Assembly: GCF_000772945.1 (NCBI RefSeq)
Contig: NZ_JPVN01000015.1
Span: 1 to 64,000, forward strand
Source of the DNA: Ureibacillus manganicus DSM 26584
GTDB lineage: Bacteria; Bacillota; Bacilli; Bacillales_A; Planococcaceae
Length of the DNA: 64,000 bases
Direction of reading: 5' to 3'
Shown: positions 9,469-19,532 of the stretch, one piece after another
Layout: every line of letters begins with the position of its first letter
Numbering within the stretch: position 1 is the stretch's first letter
Position numbers and translations under genes: made by a program
Notes under the pieces: model-generated
Seen by the model: only the letters and a program-made list of their open reading frames with translations
What the model was told of the DNA's origin: nothing
The model's database searches: none

Positions 9469-10421
9469 CCTGCTGCCCTACTTTCTTTTAGTAATAAGTA
9501 AATAAAATAAATACCACCGATAAAGTTAATAATAACACTTAAAGTTGTTTTCATTTCAAATATATGTTCAACGACAAATTGTCCACCAACTAAAGCAATA
9601 ACACTAATTAATCCTGCTCCTAAAATGTGAATGGAGTGTTTATACGTAACTAAAAACTGATAAGAAAGATTTGCAACGATTAATCCAAAGAATGTAATCG
9701 GTCCAACTAACGCAGTCGATGTTGCAATGAGCACTGACGACAAGACTAATATATTCATCACTAGTCGGTCGTAATTAATACCTAAGTTAATAGCGTTTTC
9801 ACGACCTAGTGACATTACATCTAACTGGCTCATAATACGGTAACCATATATGAATGCAATTATTATAATCCCCATAGATATATATAATAGCTCTACTTTA
9901 ATGTTGGTAAAACTTGCAAATAACCTGTTCTGTAAGCTTAAAAATTCAATAGGATCTATTAATACTTGTAGGAAAGTAACTAAACTTCCAAGTAAAGTAC
10001 CTATAATCATCCCTATTAGTAACATTAAATAGATGGGATACTTATCAGCTCTAAATAGAAATCGATACAATAAAAGAGCAAATAACACCATTACAACAAT
10101 TGAGGTAGCGAAGTTCAGATACTGGTTTACTACCCAGACAGAAAGTGAACCCGCAAAGAAGAATATTAAAGTTTGCACTACTTCATACATGGAATCAATT
10201 CCCATGATCGAAGGAGTTAAAATTCGATTTCGTGTAATTGTTTGGAACACTACAGTTGAATAAGCAATAGCAAAGCCTGTTACGACCATAGCTCCTACTC
10301 TCATCATACGTCTTGGAAACGCATAATCAAAGCCACCTTTAATATCATAAAATGCATATAAAAGAATACTGATAATAGCTATAACTGCTAAAATTATTAA
10401 CTTCTTTGTATTACTTCGCAT
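9465..10421 (-). CDS. yclO: Siderophore ABC transporter permease
   Basis: A 318-residue FecCD/BtuC-family permease with eight to ten helices. The coupling-helix region LGRENAINLGINYDRLV, which contacts the ATPase, and GPITFFGLIVANLSYQ are typical. It forms the membrane channel with YclN. The start lies inside the yclN 3' end (11-base overlap), and its stop overlaps yclP, so yclNOP is one transcription-translation unit. Confidence 0.95.
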   Translation of the reverse strand: MRSNTKKLIILAVIAIISILLYAFYDIKGGFDYAFPRRMMRVGAMVVTGFAIAYSTVVFQTITRNRILTPSIMGIDSMYEVVQTLIFFFAGSLSVWVVNQYLNFATSIVVMVLFALLLYRFLFRADKYPIYLMLLIGMIIGTLLGSLVTFLQVLIDPIEFLSLQNRLFASFTNIKVELLYISMGIIIIAFIYGYRIMSQLDVMSLGRENAINLGINYDRLVMNILVLSSVLIATSTALVGPITFFGLIVANLSYQFLVTYKHSIHILGAGLISVIALVGGQFVVEHIFEMKTTLSVIINFIGGIYFIYLLLKESRAAG

Positions 10422-11364
10422 ATGCTCTCCCCCTAAACAACATGATTAAGAAGATCGCACTGCCAATCACAGCTACTGTTACGTTCACAGGAATTTCATA
10501 AGGGTACACGACTACACGTCCTAGAATATCACAAATTAATAAGAAAACGATTCCCATTACTGCAGTGTGTGGGATTGTTTTACGTAAATTATCTCCTAAA
10601 TATATAGAAACAATATTCGGTACGATAAGTCCTAAAAACGGTATAACTCCAACTGTTAACACAACAGTGGTAGCTATGATGGCTACTAATATAAGTCCGA
10701 TATTTAATACCCACTTATAACTTAAGCCTAAATTTTTAGCAAAGTCTTCACCCATACCCGCGACTGTAAACTTATTTGCATATATATAGGCTAAAATAAT
10801 TGCCGGAATACTTAAATATAACAATTCATAACGTCCTGCGATTATTAAAGTGAAACTTCCCATCAACCAAGAATTAATATTTTGGATTAAATCACCTTCG
10901 TAAGCAAAAAACGTCGTAATTGAAGATAATATATTTCCATACATAATACCGATTAACGGAACAAAAATAACATCTTTAAATTTGATTCGATCTAAAATCT
11001 GCATAAATAGTAAAGTTCCAACTAATGCAAAAGCAAAGCTGAAAATAACTTGTTGTGTATAACTTACATTTGTAAAGAATAACATCGAAATGAGAATCCC
11101 TAACTTTGCAGCATCTAAAGTTCCTGCTGTTGTTGGGGATACAAATTTATTTCTACTTAAAGATTGCATTATCAAACCCGCAATACTCATCCCTGCTCCA
11201 GCTAAGATAATAGCCAATAAACGCGGCAAACGGCTGATTAAGAAAATTTGCATTTCTTGAGATTCCCAATCAAGCAAGTCGCTTGGTTTAATATCAATCG
11301 CTCCAATAAATAATGAAACAATTGAAAGGATGATTGCTGCTATTATTAACATCCACAGTCTCAT
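10411..11364 (-). CDS. yclN: Siderophore ABC transporter permease
   Basis: A 317-residue FecCD-family permease; ASRLPRLL-type and SRNKFVSPTTAGTLDAAKLGILIS stretches match B. subtilis YclN closely. The reading frame is open far upstream, but the Fur box at 11403-11417 and homology argue for a start at ATG 11364 (MRLWMLIIAAII) or possibly 11376. It is the first gene of the Fur-controlled yclNOP unit, importing a ferric petrobactin-type siderophore. Confidence 0.93.
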   Translation of the reverse strand: MRLWMLIIAAIILSIVSLFIGAIDIKPSDLLDWESQEMQIFLISRLPRLLAIILAGAGMSIAGLIMQSLSRNKFVSPTTAGTLDAAKLGILISMLFFTNVSYTQQVIFSFAFALVGTLLFMQILDRIKFKDVIFVPLIGIMYGNILSSITTFFAYEGDLIQNINSWLMGSFTLIIAGRYELLYLSIPAIILAYIYANKFTVAGMGEDFAKNLGLSYKWVLNIGLILVAIIATTVVLTVGVIPFLGLIVPNIVSIYLGDNLRKTIPHTAVMGIVFLLICDILGRVVVYPYEIPVNVTVAVIGSAIFLIMLFRGRAYAK

Positions 11365-11402
11365 TTTTATCCCCATAATCCATTTATTCTCCAAGAGTTC
11401 AT

Positions 11403-11417
11403 TGAAAATCATTCTCA
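11403..11417. promoter_or_regulatory. Fur box (proximal) of yclNOP
   Basis: TGAAAATCATTCTCA matches the 7-1-7 Fur consensus TGATAATNATTATCA at all but two positions, about 40 bases upstream of the yclN start. Confidence 0.75.
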
Positions 11418-11472
11418 ACTCGAGTATATAACTAATTATAAGCACTATATTTTGAAAAATCAATATGTACTT

Positions 11473-11491
11473 GAGAATGATAATCATATAT
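11473..11491. promoter_or_regulatory. Fur box (distal) of yclNOP
   Basis: GAGAATGATAATCAT matches the first 15 bases of the Fur box with one mismatch, but the last four positions do not match. A second site about 70 bp from the proximal one suggests two Fur dimers at this promoter. Confidence 0.65.
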
Positions 11492-11635
11492 AAAAATTAC
11501 AAAATTTATTATATAGTAAAAATTTTATATTATTTACTGAGTATACTGTTCACCTTTCATTTAGTATTATATAACCTTAAATTAACTATTCTCTTTATTC
11601 CCTTGGGGTAACCATTAGTTGTTTACAAATAAAAA

Positions 11636-11660
11636 ACCCCCTAAAAATTTAGGGAGCTTT
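11636..11660 (-). terminator. Terminator of the DUF6612-type lipoprotein gene
   Basis: CCCCCTAAA/TTTAGGG hairpin followed on the minus strand by a T-run. Confidence 0.7.
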
Positions 11661-11668
11661 CGTTTATA

Positions 11669-12559
11669 TTAGAAAGTAACTTCGGTAGCAGTATCGATAA
11701 CTTCTTGTGGTACCTCTATTGCTTCTATCTTATTTATATTCATAAAGGCCATAGTTGTATTCATTTGCACTGTTTCACCAGAATTTGCTTCAACCATTTC
11801 CATGACCATCGTTATTTCTTCAGTATCAAACGTTTCTTTGTTAACTACGATAACATAACTCATATCATTGAATTTAATACTCTCAAGTACAGCTTGGTCT
11901 TCAGCTGAGATAGCACCAGTACCTAATGCTTGTTCTAAAACGAAGTCGTTAAATTTATCACCAGATGCATCTAACGTTAAAATGTACTGATTATCATTTT
12001 GTTCAAAGGTAAAGTCTTTTATGAAAGTTTTTAGCATTTCTAATTGCTGTGAAGCATCTGCTTGATTTGCGCTTTGTTCCATCATTTGCTCATAATTATC
12101 AGCAGGTAACTTCGACCATGCCGCAGTCATTTCATCATACATAAAGAAACCATCTTTAACCATATACATTTCATAACTCAATGGCATTTCTTCACCCGTA
12201 GTTGGGTCAGTCATTGTTGAAGTACCTTTTGCATACATCGCCATAGGATCCATTGTCATATCCATTGTCATGTCACTTTTTATAGTGATTTCTTCTCCAC
12301 CACTAGTCATAACTTGGTGCATAGTAACTTCTGATGTAAGACTCTCTATCTCATTCTGTCTATCCATTGCTTTTTGATATACTTCTTCTAATGTTAATTC
12401 CGAAACTTTCGATTGATCTTCTTTTACTTCAGTTGATGTATTTTCAGTAGTATCTTTAGATGTGTCTTCTTCTTTTTTAATTGGAGTTGCTGTGCTGTTA
12501 CATGCAGTTAAAATCAATGCAAAAAAGCAGGCAACGAATAACGATGACCATTTTTTCAT
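11669..12559 (-). CDS. Secreted lipoprotein, DUF6612-like
   Basis: A 296-residue lipoprotein: Lys-rich start, hydrophobic core and lipobox LILTAC at about residues 15-20, then an acidic Thr/Ser-rich linker and a beta-rich domain with alternating strands such as MTMDMTMDPMAMYAKGTSTM and YEMYMVKDGFFMYDE. This resembles the DUF6612 / LppX-LolA-like fold in Bacillota lipoproteins, whose function is not established. ATG 12559 is chosen because the signal peptide begins there. It is a single gene with its own terminator. The family call is from general pattern only. Confidence 0.75.
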   Translation of the reverse strand: MKKWSSLFVACFFALILTACNSTATPIKKEEDTSKDTTENTSTEVKEDQSKVSELTLEEVYQKAMDRQNEIESLTSEVTMHQVMTSGGEEITIKSDMTMDMTMDPMAMYAKGTSTMTDPTTGEEMPLSYEMYMVKDGFFMYDEMTAAWSKLPADNYEQMMEQSANQADASQQLEMLKTFIKDFTFEQNDNQYILTLDASGDKFNDFVLEQALGTGAISAEDQAVLESIKFNDMSYVIVVNKETFDTEEITMVMEMVEANSGETVQMNTTMAFMNINKIEAIEVPQEVIDTATEVTF

Positions 12560-12708
12560 CTTTTCAAATCCCTTCAGACTAGTCTGGTAATCTTTTAACA
12601 TATTTAGGAAGATGACTTCCTATATAGTCATTATATTGGAAAAGATGAGGTAATTTACATAGGCCATTAGTATACAATTCTTTATATAGGTCATTTGTAT
12701 ATATGTTT

Positions 12709-13998
12709 CTACATCTTTATTACAAACTCTTCATATTTTTGATAATCAGAATGTTTCAATTCTAATGTGAGAAGTGTCCCTAGTTCTTCATAATCAGTTG
12801 AGAGAATTGATGCATTTGTATTCAAATAGGATACGATATCTCCGCGGTCAAAGGGAATAAGCATTTGGCATTTAGTATAATTCGCAAATATTCTTTGTCT
12901 AATTATTTCTACCAATTCATCTAGCCCTTTATCTTCTTTTGCCGATAACCATATATTATCCCCACTAACTAGAGGATAAGTAAGATTCGCTAGATCTGAT
13001 TTGTTATATACATATATAGTAGGAACATCTACTACTTCAATTTCCTTTAAAGTATTTGTAGTTACATCCATCATAAATTCGTATTCCTCGTTTGATACGT
13101 CCACCACGTGTAGAAGTAAATCAGAATTCTTCGCTTCTTCTAAAGTAGATCGGAAAGCTTTCACTAAATGGTGCGGTAATTTACTCACAAACCCAACGGT
13201 ATCGGTTAGTAAAAATGATTTGTTATCCTCTAATTCGATACTTCTTACAGACGTTTCCAACGTAGCAAATAACATATCTTTCTCAAAAACTTGTTTATTT
13301 TCGAGTTGGCCAAATTTCTTTAATAACTGATTCATAATTGTTGATTTTCCAGCATTTGTATAACCAACTAATGATACTACAGGAATTTCATTTTTCTTAC
13401 GTTGCTTTCTTTGTGTTTCACGTTGATCTTTCACAACCTCTAATTCTTTTCTTAATTTTGAAATTTGATCTTCAATTTTCCGACGATCAAGTTCTAGTTT
13501 TGTTTCTCCAGCACCACGGTTTCTAAAACCACCACCAGTACCTCCACCTTGTCTTGAAAGAGAAGCATGAAGTCCAACAAGTCTTGGAAGCATATATTGT
13601 AATTGAGCTAATTCGACTTGCATCTTTGCTTCACGTGTTTTTGCACGTCTTTCAAATATATCTAATATTAACATCGTACGATCAATTACTTTACTATCTA
13701 ACTCATGCTCTAAATTCCGAATTTGAGATGGTGAAAGCTCATCATTAAAAATTACAAGGTTAGCACCTGACTCTTCATAGTATCGTTTTATTTCTTCTAT
13801 TTTACCTGTCCCCACATAATGAGATGGCGTAACACGATCTAAGTTTTGAGTAATTGTCCCAACAATCTCAACATTTAATGCTCTTGCTAACTCCCTAAGT
13901 TCTACCATTGAATATTCGAAATTTTGATTACTTTGAATATTAACTCCAACAAGAATTCCACGTTCTACTAAAACTTCAACTTCTTTCATTTCACTCAC
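12709..13998 (-). CDS. hflX: Ribosome-associated GTPase HflX
   Basis: A 429-residue GTPase that binds the 50S subunit and splits stalled or stressed ribosomes. The N-terminal HflX domain has GTGKIEEI; a glycine-rich RQGGGTGGGFRNRGAGETKLELDRR linker precedes the G domain with G1 VGYTNAGKST near residue 210, G3 DTVGFVSKLPH and G4 YNKSD. It lies opposite a divergent methyltransferase gene. In this genome it joins VmlR- and FusB-like genes as another ribosome-rescue function. No clear terminator is visible. Confidence 0.96.
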   Translation of the reverse strand: MSEMKEVEVLVERGILVGVNIQSNQNFEYSMVELRELARALNVEIVGTITQNLDRVTPSHYVGTGKIEEIKRYYEESGANLVIFNDELSPSQIRNLEHELDSKVIDRTMLILDIFERRAKTREAKMQVELAQLQYMLPRLVGLHASLSRQGGGTGGGFRNRGAGETKLELDRRKIEDQISKLRKELEVVKDQRETQRKQRKKNEIPVVSLVGYTNAGKSTIMNQLLKKFGQLENKQVFEKDMLFATLETSVRSIELEDNKSFLLTDTVGFVSKLPHHLVKAFRSTLEEAKNSDLLLHVVDVSNEEYEFMMDVTTNTLKEIEVVDVPTIYVYNKSDLANLTYPLVSGDNIWLSAKEDKGLDELVEIIRQRIFANYTKCQMLIPFDRGDIVSYLNTNASILSTDYEELGTLLTLELKHSDYQKYEEFVIKM

Positions 13999-14235
13999 AG
14001 ACTTTCCTCCATAATCAGTAGAAATTTTTAAAGTTCGTATATTATTATATCCTTTAAAATAGAAATAAAGACCCTAATTGCTAACTTGTTACAGTTCATA
14101 ATAATCGATTCTTAAATAGAAGTGTTAATAGTTCATCTAATTATTCTTCAATATCTACTTATAGACTTACGATTAAGACTGCATCACATCTTTGTGCTAC
14201 ACTATTTTTCAGATAGCAAACGGAGGTTAATATAT

Positions 14236-15399
14236 ATGAACTTTGAGGAAATGAAAGAAGAATTACTACAACGAATGATTAGTAAACAGCTAGTTAGCGC
14301 TACAATAAGTCAACCTCGCCAGAAATCAAACGAAATAAAAAGAATTAAAATAAAGCCTATTGAACTAAAGGGCACTTATCATATTCAATTTGAATATCAA
14401 TATGAACGGGTATTAAAGCATGAAAATGTTTTATTAGAAGATATTGGTCAATCTCTGGATAAAACTTTTGACCAATTCCGTCAAGTACACGCACAATTTA
14501 CAAACGAAAGTATCCAAGTACAATTATCAAAGAAAAACAAAGTTTTATGGAAAAGTGATCGAACTAAAGAAAAAACAGTTAATTTATCACACAATCGTAA
14601 AAAGCAGTATTTACTTGATGATGCAACACCTTATCCTTTCCTTATCCGATTAGGTGTGCAAACTGAAGAAGGCAAGGTCAAAAAACAAAAGTACGATAAG
14701 TTTAAACAAATTAATCGTTTTATAGAATTTATAGATGATTCCTTAGATTACTTACCAAAAGATAAGCAAATTCGTATTCTAGATTTCGGTTCTGGCAAAT
14801 CCTATCTAACCTTTGCTTTGTACCATTATTTAAAGATTGAAAAAGGTTTGGATATTAAGGTAACTGGACTCGATTTAAAGAAAGAAGTAATTGAAGAATG
14901 TGCTAGAATAGCATCGGATCTAAATTATACGGATCTTGAATTTCTAGTTGGGGACATCAATGATTACAATGAAGAAAACTCTGTTGATATGGTTGTAACA
15001 TTGCATGCATGTGATGTAGCTACCGATATGGCATTAGCACGAGCAGTTAAATGGGGGGCTAAAGTGATTCTGAGTGTTCCTTGTTGTCAACATGAGTTAA
15101 ATCGACAGTTAAATTCACCTGCGTTAAGTATAATGACTCAGCATGGTTTAATACGTGAACGATTTGCTGCACTTGCCACGGATTCTATTAGAGCAGAGTT
15201 ACTAACTTTAGTGGGATATGAAACTCAAGTATTAGAATTTATCGACATCGAACATACTCCAAAGAATATATTATTACGCGCATATTATTCTGGTAAAAAA
15301 CCTACTTTAGAGCAAAGAAACCGTTATGATGAGTTTGTTCATTTTTTATCTGCAAAACCCTTTCTTCAGAATGAATTGCAAGATTACTTAAATAGTTAG
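14236..15399 (+). CDS. Class I SAM-dependent methyltransferase (Methyltransf_32 type)
   Basis: A 387-residue protein with a unique N-terminal region (about residues 1-160) and a Rossmann methyltransferase domain. Motif I is RILDFGSGKSYLTFALYHY, the acidic strand is VTGLDLKKEVI, and VVTLHACDVATDMALARA and VPCCQHELN are characteristic of the Methyltransf_32 group, which includes TRM13/METTL25-like enzymes. The substrate is unknown, possibly RNA. ATG 14236 is chosen because CGGAGGT lies eight bases upstream; the open frame further left has no ribosome binding site. A terminator follows at 15419-15465. Confidence 0.85.
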   Translation: MNFEEMKEELLQRMISKQLVSATISQPRQKSNEIKRIKIKPIELKGTYHIQFEYQYERVLKHENVLLEDIGQSLDKTFDQFRQVHAQFTNESIQVQLSKKNKVLWKSDRTKEKTVNLSHNRKKQYLLDDATPYPFLIRLGVQTEEGKVKKQKYDKFKQINRFIEFIDDSLDYLPKDKQIRILDFGSGKSYLTFALYHYLKIEKGLDIKVTGLDLKKEVIEECARIASDLNYTDLEFLVGDINDYNEENSVDMVVTLHACDVATDMALARAVKWGAKVILSVPCCQHELNRQLNSPALSIMTQHGLIRERFAALATDSIRAELLTLVGYETQVLEFIDIEHTPKNILLRAYYSGKKPTLEQRNRYDEFVHFLSAKPFLQNELQDYLNS

Positions 15400-15418
15400 A
15401 GCTAAAGAACATATACTA

Positions 15419-15465
15419 ATAAGGCAAGTCAGTCTTTGGGAAACCGAAGAACTGTACTTGTCTTT
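15419..15465 (+). terminator. Terminator of the methyltransferase gene
   Basis: AAGGCAAGT with CAGTCTT on the left pairs with AAGAACTG and ACTTGTCTT on the right; TTTATTATT follows. Confidence 0.65.
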
Positions 15466-15609
15466 ATTATTGAAGACATACAAATCAGAAATATTACAGC
15501 AGTGTAAATTTTGTATAAATCAACATTATTTTTATATAGATTTAGTAAAAATTTTGGTATTATGGTTAAGGTTTTTGAAAAAAATCTCACGTAAATCAGG
15601 AGGCATTAC

Positions 15610-16230
15610 ATGTTTAACTCTAGAAAACCAGATCCTTTTTTCATTTCATTACATAAAATTGCTGAAAATATGAGAGAAGCAATCCATTATGCAAATAATG
15701 CGAAATATGGAACTGTTGCAGAATTAAAAGATGTATCGATTAAAATAAAGCAATACGAAACTTATGGAGACAATCTTATACATGAACTGATTGTAATGTT
15801 AAACAAATCATTCATGACACCAATCGAACGTGAAGACATTTTAGCTTTAGCTAACTGCTTGGATGATGTATTGGATGGAATGGAACATTGTATAGCTCAT
15901 TTTGAAATGTTTTCATTCACTGAAATTGATGAATCCATGAGAAAATTTTTAGAGTTCATTACTAAAAGTGCCGATGAAATTGTTTCAGCGATTGAGTTAT
16001 TAAATAGAAAGAACTTATTAGAAATGCGAAAACATATCATTCTAATAAAAGATTACGAACGTGAATGTGACGAAGTATCTCGTTCTTCCATCAAACAATT
16101 ATTCCTAAAAGAAAAGGATCCTATACGCTTAATTAAGTTCCGAGATATTTACAACCAACTAGAAGATATTGCAGATTACTGCCAAGACGTTGCGAATACT
16201 CTTGAAACAATAATCATGCGTAACGCGTAG
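15610..16230 (+). CDS. ykaA: DUF47/PhoU-like accessory protein of the phosphate transporter
   Basis: A 206-residue, all-helical DUF47 protein (PhoU superfamily) lacking membrane segments. KYGTVAELKDVSIKIKQYE, TPIEREDILALANCLDDVLDG and FRDIYNQLEDIADYCQDVANTLE are the conserved helix blocks carrying acidic metal-binding residues. The gene sits 11 bases before pit, the same arrangement as ykaA-pit in B. subtilis; DUF47 proteins are thought to modulate Pit transport. AGGAGG at 15598-15603 sets the start. Confidence 0.92.
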   Translation: MFNSRKPDPFFISLHKIAENMREAIHYANNAKYGTVAELKDVSIKIKQYETYGDNLIHELIVMLNKSFMTPIEREDILALANCLDDVLDGMEHCIAHFEMFSFTEIDESMRKFLEFITKSADEIVSAIELLNRKNLLEMRKHIILIKDYERECDEVSRSSIKQLFLKEKDPIRLIKFRDIYNQLEDIADYCQDVANTLETIIMRNA

Positions 16231-16241
16231 GGTGAACTTTT

Positions 16242-17258
16242 ATGGATACAATATTAATCATCACTATATTAGTTGTTATATTCGCACTTGCTTTTGACTT
16301 TATTAATGGGTTTCATGATACAGCAAATGCAATTGCTACTTCTGTATCAACACGTGCACTACCTCCACGTGTAGCTGTTTTGTTAGCAGCTGTAATGAAT
16401 TTCCTTGGGGCCATTACGTTTGTAGGTGTAGCAAAGGCGATTGCTAAAGATATCGTCGATCCATTTGCATTGAATACAAGCGCCGATGATACTACAGGGA
16501 CAATTGTTATATTAGCTGCACTATTATCAGCTATAACATGGAATTTATTAACTTGGTACTTTGGGATTCCATCAAGTTCTTCCCATACATTGATTGGGTC
16601 TATTGCTGGGGCAGCTATTGCAGCAGCTGGATTTGGCATTTTAAATTATAGCGGATTTAAAAACATTCTAATTGCCTTAATCCTATCGCCATTTTTAGCA
16701 CTGGCAGTTGGATTTATCATGATGTCTCTCTTTAAAGTAATCTTTAAAAATTTGAATTTATATAAAACAAACCAAGGTTTTCGTATATTTCAAATTTTCA
16801 CAGCTTCTTTACAAGCATTTACACATGGTACAAACGATGCTCAAAAAGCAATGGGGATTATTACAATGGCATTAATCGCAGCTGGTATACAAACAGACGA
16901 TTCTGTACAAGATTGGGTACGAATTGCCTGTGCCATCGCAATGGGGCTAGGAACTTCCATTGGTGGGTATAAAATTATTAAAACAGTTGGCGGTAAAATT
17001 ATGAAGATACGCCCAGTAAATGGTGCTGCTGCAGACTTAACTTCTGCATCAATTATCTTCGGTGCAACTCTGATACATCTGCCAGTTTCTACAACACACG
17101 TAATTTCATCTGCTATTATGGGTGTAGGATCTGCTCAACGTGTAAAAGGTGTTAAATGGGGAGTAGCTCGAAAAATTGTATTAACTTGGCTAATTACTAT
17201 GCCTATTTCAGCTGTTATGGCAGCTATTATCTATTTCTTATTAAGTTTATTCATTTAA
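16242..17258 (+). CDS. pit: Low-affinity inorganic phosphate transporter
   Basis: A 338-residue PiT-family permease with about ten helices and the duplicated signature: FDFINGFHDTANAIATSVSTRALPP in the first half and FTHGTNDAQKAMGIITMAL in the second. GIPSSSSHTLIGSIAGAA and LPVSTTHVISSAIMGVGSA are the paired re-entrant loops that bind phosphate or metal-phosphate. It probably imports phosphate with a cation. It is co-transcribed with the upstream DUF47 gene and ends at the strong hairpin at 17288. Confidence 0.95.
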   Translation: MDTILIITILVVIFALAFDFINGFHDTANAIATSVSTRALPPRVAVLLAAVMNFLGAITFVGVAKAIAKDIVDPFALNTSADDTTGTIVILAALLSAITWNLLTWYFGIPSSSSHTLIGSIAGAAIAAAGFGILNYSGFKNILIALILSPFLALAVGFIMMSLFKVIFKNLNLYKTNQGFRIFQIFTASLQAFTHGTNDAQKAMGIITMALIAAGIQTDDSVQDWVRIACAIAMGLGTSIGGYKIIKTVGGKIMKIRPVNGAAADLTSASIIFGATLIHLPVSTTHVISSAIMGVGSAQRVKGVKWGVARKIVLTWLITMPISAVMAAIIYFLLSLFI

Positions 17259-17287
17259 CATCATTAGCAATCACATAAAACAATTTA

Positions 17288-17328
17288 TACAAGCTAAATG
17301 GCCCATGCCATTTAGCTTGTATTTTTTG
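17288..17328 (+). terminator. Terminator of ykaA-pit
   Basis: TACAAGCTAAATGGC/GCCATTTAGCTTGTA hairpin followed by six Ts. Confidence 0.9.
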
Positions 17329-17387
17329 TGGGCAAATTGTTTGGGATACTTTAAACTAGTAATGTAGAAAATGTTGAAAGGTGGATT

Positions 17388-19523
17388 ATGTTGAAATTAT
17401 TCTCAAAATTCGTAACAAAATATCCAAAATCAATTTTAACTTTCTGGCTTGCTTTGTTATTAGTAATGACTTACTTTGCCATACAATTACCACAAAAGTT
17501 GGAGGGTGATGGTTTTTCCGTAATGGATGACCATGCACAAGTAACAGAAGAACTATCTGAAACCTTTGATCTACCTAAACAAACCATTTTCATACTCTTT
17601 GAACAAAAAACCAATGACGAAATTCACAATTTATTAAACACCTTAGAAGAACAAGTAAGTACTATTAGCAAAATTACCTCTCCAATTGGTATTGATTCAT
17701 TAAATAAAGATGGATATTCATATGCAATATTAGCATTTGACCATACAGTAGACGATTATCCAAAGGTAGTTGCTGACATTAGAACTGTAATTGATAACCA
17801 AGAGGGAATTTCCATCACAGGTGCTCCTGTTATTACACAGGACATCAACGTAGCTAGTCAGAAAGACTTAGCAAGTGCAGAAGCGATAGGATTACCTATT
17901 GCAATAATCGTACTATTACTGGCATTTGGTACCATAGTTTCTGCACTATTACCTATAATTATTGGTGTTATTTCAGTTGTGGGGGCCCTAGGAATTCTTG
18001 CCTTACTTGGCGATTCATTGAATCTATCAATTTTTATATTAAACATTACACCAATGCTCGGTTTAGCATTAAGTATTGATTTCGCCCTATTGTTTATTAA
18101 CCGTTATAGGGAAGAACGGCATCATTCTTCAATTATTGAATCTGCCCAAATAACAATTCAAACTGCCGGCAGATCTATACTATTTTCAGCCCTTTGCGTT
18201 ATCATCGGTCTAGGTGCCATGTCGATCATTGAGGTTGAGATTTTCCAAAATATCGCTCTTGGTGGCACGATTGCTGTCTCACTAGCTGTTTTGGCAGGAG
18301 TTACTTTACTCCCTTCTCTACTTGTATTAATAGGTGATCGTTTAAATAAAGGACGAATTTTAAAAGTAAAGCCTGTAGCTACTCGGTGGCAAAAGTTTGC
18401 GGGATTCGTTATGAAATTTCCAGTTTCTATCGTTATTATTTCATTACTAATCTTATTAATTGGCATGATCCCTTTAAAAGATATGGAATTAAACATACCA
18501 TCTGCAGATTCTCTACCGACAAAATACGAATCTCGCGCAACCTACGACCAGCTTCAAGAAACTTTTGGCGTAGGAGAAGAAGCAGTTGTATATTTACTGG
18601 CTGATCGAGAGGAAGGTTGGGATGATGAAGCTGGGCTAAATAAAATATTAGAAATACAGCAAAAATTACAAGAAGACCCTTTAGTAAATGATGTTACATC
18701 CATCTTTACTATTGCTAAAATTGACACATTAGAAATGTGGGATATGACAAAACAAAGTCCAGAACATGCTGCTACCTTACAAACAATTCAAGAAAGCTTT
18801 ATAAAAGAAAATCAAATGTATATGATGGTTTATTTAGATGCTGAAGGTTCTTCAAGTGAAGCCCAGGACTGGGTTCGTGAATGGAAGGATATGGACTTAG
18901 GAGTCAATTTCGCACTTGGTGGGCAACCAAAGTTTAACCAAGAAATTTTTGACGAAATTTCAAATAAAATTTTAATTGCGATTGGAATTATATTAGTTTC
19001 TACATTCTTTATATTAATGGTTGCATTTAAATCTTTGTTAATTCCACTGAAGGCTATTTTAATGAATATAATTGGATTAGGTTCAGCTTTTGGACTACTT
19101 GTATTTATCTTTCAATATGGGAATTTAGGAATGGAACAGAGCACATTGTCCCTAATCATACCAGTCTTAGTCTTTTGTTTAGTGTTCGGGTTAAGTATGG
19201 ACTACGAAGTGTTTTTAATCTCGCGCATTCAAGAGGAATACTTGAAAGGGTCGGACAATACAAAAGCTACAATCGATGGTTTAGTGTCTACAAGTAAAAT
19301 TATTACTTCCGCGGCATTGATTATGATTGTATTAACTGGTGCCTTTGCCTTTACAGACGTATTACCTGTTAAACAAATAGGCGTTGGCATTGCCATTGCT
19401 GTTGCAATTGATGCAACAATTATTCGTCTAATGTTAGTACCTAGTCTCATGAAATTATTTGGCGACTGGAACTGGTGGTTACCATTTAGAAAATCTAAAC
19501 CACAAAGAAAACTTAATGACTGA
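17388..19523 (+). CDS. MMPL-family RND exporter
   Basis: A 711-residue RND-superfamily membrane protein with two repeats, each one helix, an extracellular domain and a block of five helices. MMPL signatures are GLALSIDFALLFINRYREE in repeat 1 and FGLSMDYEVFLISRIQEEYLKG in repeat 2; ALGGTIAVSLAVLAGVTLLPSLL also fits. Such proteins export lipids or hydrophobic compounds using the proton gradient. No regulator adjoins it. AAAGGTGG lies just before the ATG, and the terminator at 19533 is shared with the convergent small operon. Confidence 0.92.
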   Translation: MLKLFSKFVTKYPKSILTFWLALLLVMTYFAIQLPQKLEGDGFSVMDDHAQVTEELSETFDLPKQTIFILFEQKTNDEIHNLLNTLEEQVSTISKITSPIGIDSLNKDGYSYAILAFDHTVDDYPKVVADIRTVIDNQEGISITGAPVITQDINVASQKDLASAEAIGLPIAIIVLLLAFGTIVSALLPIIIGVISVVGALGILALLGDSLNLSIFILNITPMLGLALSIDFALLFINRYREERHHSSIIESAQITIQTAGRSILFSALCVIIGLGAMSIIEVEIFQNIALGGTIAVSLAVLAGVTLLPSLLVLIGDRLNKGRILKVKPVATRWQKFAGFVMKFPVSIVIISLLILLIGMIPLKDMELNIPSADSLPTKYESRATYDQLQETFGVGEEAVVYLLADREEGWDDEAGLNKILEIQQKLQEDPLVNDVTSIFTIAKIDTLEMWDMTKQSPEHAATLQTIQESFIKENQMYMMVYLDAEGSSSEAQDWVREWKDMDLGVNFALGGQPKFNQEIFDEISNKILIAIGIILVSTFFILMVAFKSLLIPLKAILMNIIGLGSAFGLLVFIFQYGNLGMEQSTLSLIIPVLVFCLVFGLSMDYEVFLISRIQEEYLKGSDNTKATIDGLVSTSKIITSAALIMIVLTGAFAFTDVLPVKQIGVGIAIAVAIDATIIRLMLVPSLMKLFGDWNWWLPFRKSKPQRKLND

Positions 19524-19532
19524 ACAAAGAAA

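Noticed and set aside
14122-14235. Upstream extension of the methyltransferase gene by 38 codons
   Set aside because: The CGGAGGT ribosome binding site at 14221-14227 places the start at 14236, and the extension is low-complexity.
15458-15673. 71-codon open frame before the DUF47 gene
   Set aside because: Overlaps the methyltransferase terminator and the start of the DUF47 gene in another frame, without a ribosome binding site.
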